Shown one piece after another: positions 32,963-34,199 of a DNA stretch of 34,199 nt. The first letter of the stretch is position 1, and each line of letters opens with the position of its first letter. The stretch lies in assembly GCA_003169695.1 (NCBI GenBank), contig PNAS01000034.1, forward strand, positions 1 to 34,199, given 5' to 3'. The position numbers and the translations under genes were made by a program. This DNA comes from Spartobacteria bacterium. Lineage in GTDB: Bacteria; Verrucomicrobiota; Verrucomicrobiia; Chthoniobacterales; UBA10450. Under the pieces are notes generated by a model. That model saw only the letters and a program-made list of their open reading frames with translations, was not told where the DNA came from and did no database searches.

Positions 32963-33622
32963 ATGAAAATTAAAGCGATCATAACCGGAGCAACGGGCAT
33001 GGTTGGCGAAGGTGTCTTGCTCGAATGCCTGAATCATCCCGATGTAGAACAGGTTTTGATCATCAATCGAAATCCAGGAGGAGTGTCGCACCCAAAACTG
33101 CGCGAACTTATTCATACTGATTTTTTTGATCTGGCGCCCATTGAGTCGCAATTGATTGGATACAATGCCTGCTTTTTTTGTCTGGGTGTCTCGTCCGTCG
33201 GTCTCAGCGAGGAGGAGTATCAGCACGTTACCTTTGATCTCGCACTTAACGTAGGGCAGCTATTAGCAAAACTTAACCCGGAGATGACCTTTTGCTACGT
33301 CACCGGTGCGGGCACAGACAGTAGCGAACAAGGACGAATTGCATGGGCACGCGTAAAAGGCGCCACCGAAAATGCCTTGATGCGGTTATTCAAACAGTCG
33401 TACATGTTCCGACCCGGCTTTATGAAGGCTTCATCCGGCCAGAGAAATGTGAAGAGCTATTACAAGTATCTTGCCTGGCTCTATCCCATTGGCCGGGCAC
33501 TTTACCCAGCAGGCTTTTGTACCTTGCAGGAAGTCGGGCGGGCTATGATCAACGCTGTTAGCAAGGGCTATCCTAAACAAATCCTGGAGGTGACGGACAT
33601 TGTTAAGTTGGCAAACGCCTGA
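32963..33622 (+). CDS. Atypical SDR / NAD(P)-binding epimerase-like protein
   Basis: 219 residues with a Rossmann start IITGATGMVGEGVLLECL (TGxxGxxG) and IINRNPGG at the end of the second strand. The TGAGTDSSEQGR loop corresponds to the usual Ser region. The position of the YxxxK pair reads WARVKGATE: Lys is kept but the Tyr is Arg/Ala, so a standard SDR reaction is doubtful. It belongs to short atypical SDRs that may bind NADP(H) as sensors or act on unknown substrates. GAAGG lies about 18 bases before the ATG, too far for a strong ribosome site. Base composition is a little more AT-rich than the neighbours. Confidence 0.8.
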   Translation: MKIKAIITGATGMVGEGVLLECLNHPDVEQVLIINRNPGGVSHPKLRELIHTDFFDLAPIESQLIGYNACFFCLGVSSVGLSEEEYQHVTFDLALNVGQLLAKLNPEMTFCYVTGAGTDSSEQGRIAWARVKGATENALMRLFKQSYMFRPGFMKASSGQRNVKSYYKYLAWLYPIGRALYPAGFCTLQEVGRAMINAVSKGYPKQILEVTDIVKLANA

Positions 33623-33623
33623 T

Positions 33624-33640
33624 GCAAAACTGATTTTTGC
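33624..33640 (+). terminator. Weak hairpin after the SDR-like gene
   Basis: GCAAAA, a short loop CTGAT and TTTTGC form an AT-rich 6-bp stem directly after the stop codon. No separate T-run follows beyond the stem itself, so termination activity is uncertain. Confidence 0.25.
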
Positions 33641-33815
33641 CAATGGAGGTTATCGGCGAAACATTCGCCCTCGTTCTGCTTCGGGCTGCACCGTCTCGGT
33701 GTGCGGTGTCCTGGCACTCATCGTTGCGACGACCGCTGGGGTATAGTCGCCCGGCGGGCGCTTGTCGCTGCGCTCCGTCAGCGCCGTCCGCCGCCGAATG
33801 ATAGAAAGCCGTTCG

Positions 33816-33848
33816 ATTCCGCATTCGGCATTCCGAATTCCGAATTCC
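33816..33848. repeat. Heptanucleotide tandem repeat (ATTCCGA-type, 4.7 copies)
   Basis: The units ATTCCGC, ATTCGGC, ATTCCGA, ATTCCGA and ATTCC follow each other without gap. It lies in the intergenic space between the convergent SDR-like and peroxiredoxin genes, about 20 bases beyond the peroxiredoxin stop. Such short repeats change copy number easily. Confidence 0.7.
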
Positions 33849-33866
33849 TGGTGGGCGCTCGGCGCG

Positions 33867-34199
33867 TCACCCCTTTTTCAGCACCGCCAGATCCTTCAGG
33901 ACCTGCTCACTGTGCGCAGCCGGGTTAACTTGCAGGTAAACCCTTGCGATTTTACCTTCGGGATCAATCAGGAACGTATTCCGCGCCGCCATCTTTACCC
34001 CGTCGTGCAGGGCCGATCCGTACTTCGTCACCGCCTTCAGTTCCGGATCCGCCAGCAATTTGAAATTCAGTCCCTCCTTCGCGCAAAAGTCCTTGTGCGA
34101 TTGCGCTGTATCGGCGCTCACGCCGAGAATGATGGCGTTTTCGTTCTGATACTTCGCCAGGTCGCGCTCGAAATTGTGCGCCTCGAGCGTGCAACCGCT
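33867..34199 (-). CDS. BCP/PrxQ-type peroxiredoxin, C-terminal part (partial)
   Basis: The 110 residues run off the window end. The visible start, SGCTLEAHNFERD, contains the peroxidatic Cys in the GCT motif; ILGVSADTAQSHKDFCAKEG, FKLLADPELKAVTKYG and NTFLIDPEGKIARVYLQVNP follow, typical of AhpC/TSA proteins of the bacterioferritin-comigratory (PrxQ) type that reduce hydroperoxides. In many PrxQ proteins a resolving Cys lies five residues after the peroxidatic one (GCTxxxC); here the place holds His, so a 1-Cys mechanism or another resolving Cys is expected. The Cys in HKDFCAKEG is one candidate. The real start codon is outside the window; an internal GTG is not the start. Confidence 0.88.
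   Translation of the reverse strand, partial: SGCTLEAHNFERDLAKYQNENAIILGVSADTAQSHKDFCAKEGLNFKLLADPELKAVTKYGSALHDGVKMAARNTFLIDPEGKIARVYLQVNPAAHSEQVLKDLAVLKKG

Overview
The window looks like chromosome from a GC-rich, Gram-negative-type soil bacterium. The best guess is Verrucomicrobiota (Spartobacteria/Chthoniobacterales type). This rests on the mix of families (adenosylcobalamin-dependent ribonucleotide reductase, DUF6941, GH92 mannosidases without SusC/SusD partners, an excisionase-type helix-turn-helix fused to a receiver domain) and on REP-like intergenic repeats. It is inference from family resemblance; there is no rRNA or other decisive marker here.

Layout. Positions 1-6668 are a surface-glycan region: the tail of an unknown gene, a glycosyltransferase-methyltransferase fusion, a multi-pass GT39-like membrane protein, an acyltransferase-3 protein, a dolichol-phosphate-mannose-synthase-like glycosyltransferase and a SAM methyltransferase, with a short, apparently frame-broken coding stretch between the last two. 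Positions 6745-12254 hold an acyl-CoA dehydrogenase, a DUF6941 protein and a class II ribonucleotide reductase (nrdJ), all on the minus strand. A tRNA-Ser(CGA) follows, then a two-gene unit with an ATGA overlap (membrane-anchored patatin-like lipase plus a transglutaminase-like protein) and a second overlapping pair of unrecognised, probably helical proteins. Positions 17844-22822 are mostly housekeeping: DUF2059, a WalJ/YycJ-like MBL hydrolase, a GNAT acetyltransferase behind a REP-like inverted repeat, a VOC protein, a small exported protein, fumarase (fumC) and a PmtA-like methyltransferase overlapping fumC. Then comes an orphan HTH-receiver regulator with its own AT-rich promoter.

The most distinctive part is 23.7-31.4 kb. 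An intact tRNA-Val(GAC) with a good promoter lies upstream of a four-gene co-directional cluster: two GH92 alpha-mannosidases of different subgroups, a FucP-like MFS sugar transporter and a ROK sugar kinase. A second, decayed copy of the same tRNA and its upstream flank lies immediately after the cluster. The catabolic block of about 7.6 kb is therefore bracketed by direct repeats of about 150 bp. The probable job of the cluster is release of mannose from alpha-mannans or glycans outside the inner membrane, uptake, then phosphorylation. A perfect 15-bp palindrome upstream of the first mannosidase is an operator candidate.

The window ends with a gene-poor stretch holding a possible 41-residue membrane peptide, a D-cysteine desulfhydrase/ACC-deaminase-like enzyme, an atypical SDR-type protein, a 7-bp tandem repeat and the C-terminal part of a BCP/PrxQ-type peroxiredoxin that lacks the usual resolving cysteine. 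I saw no CRISPR array, transposase, integrase or complete prophage.
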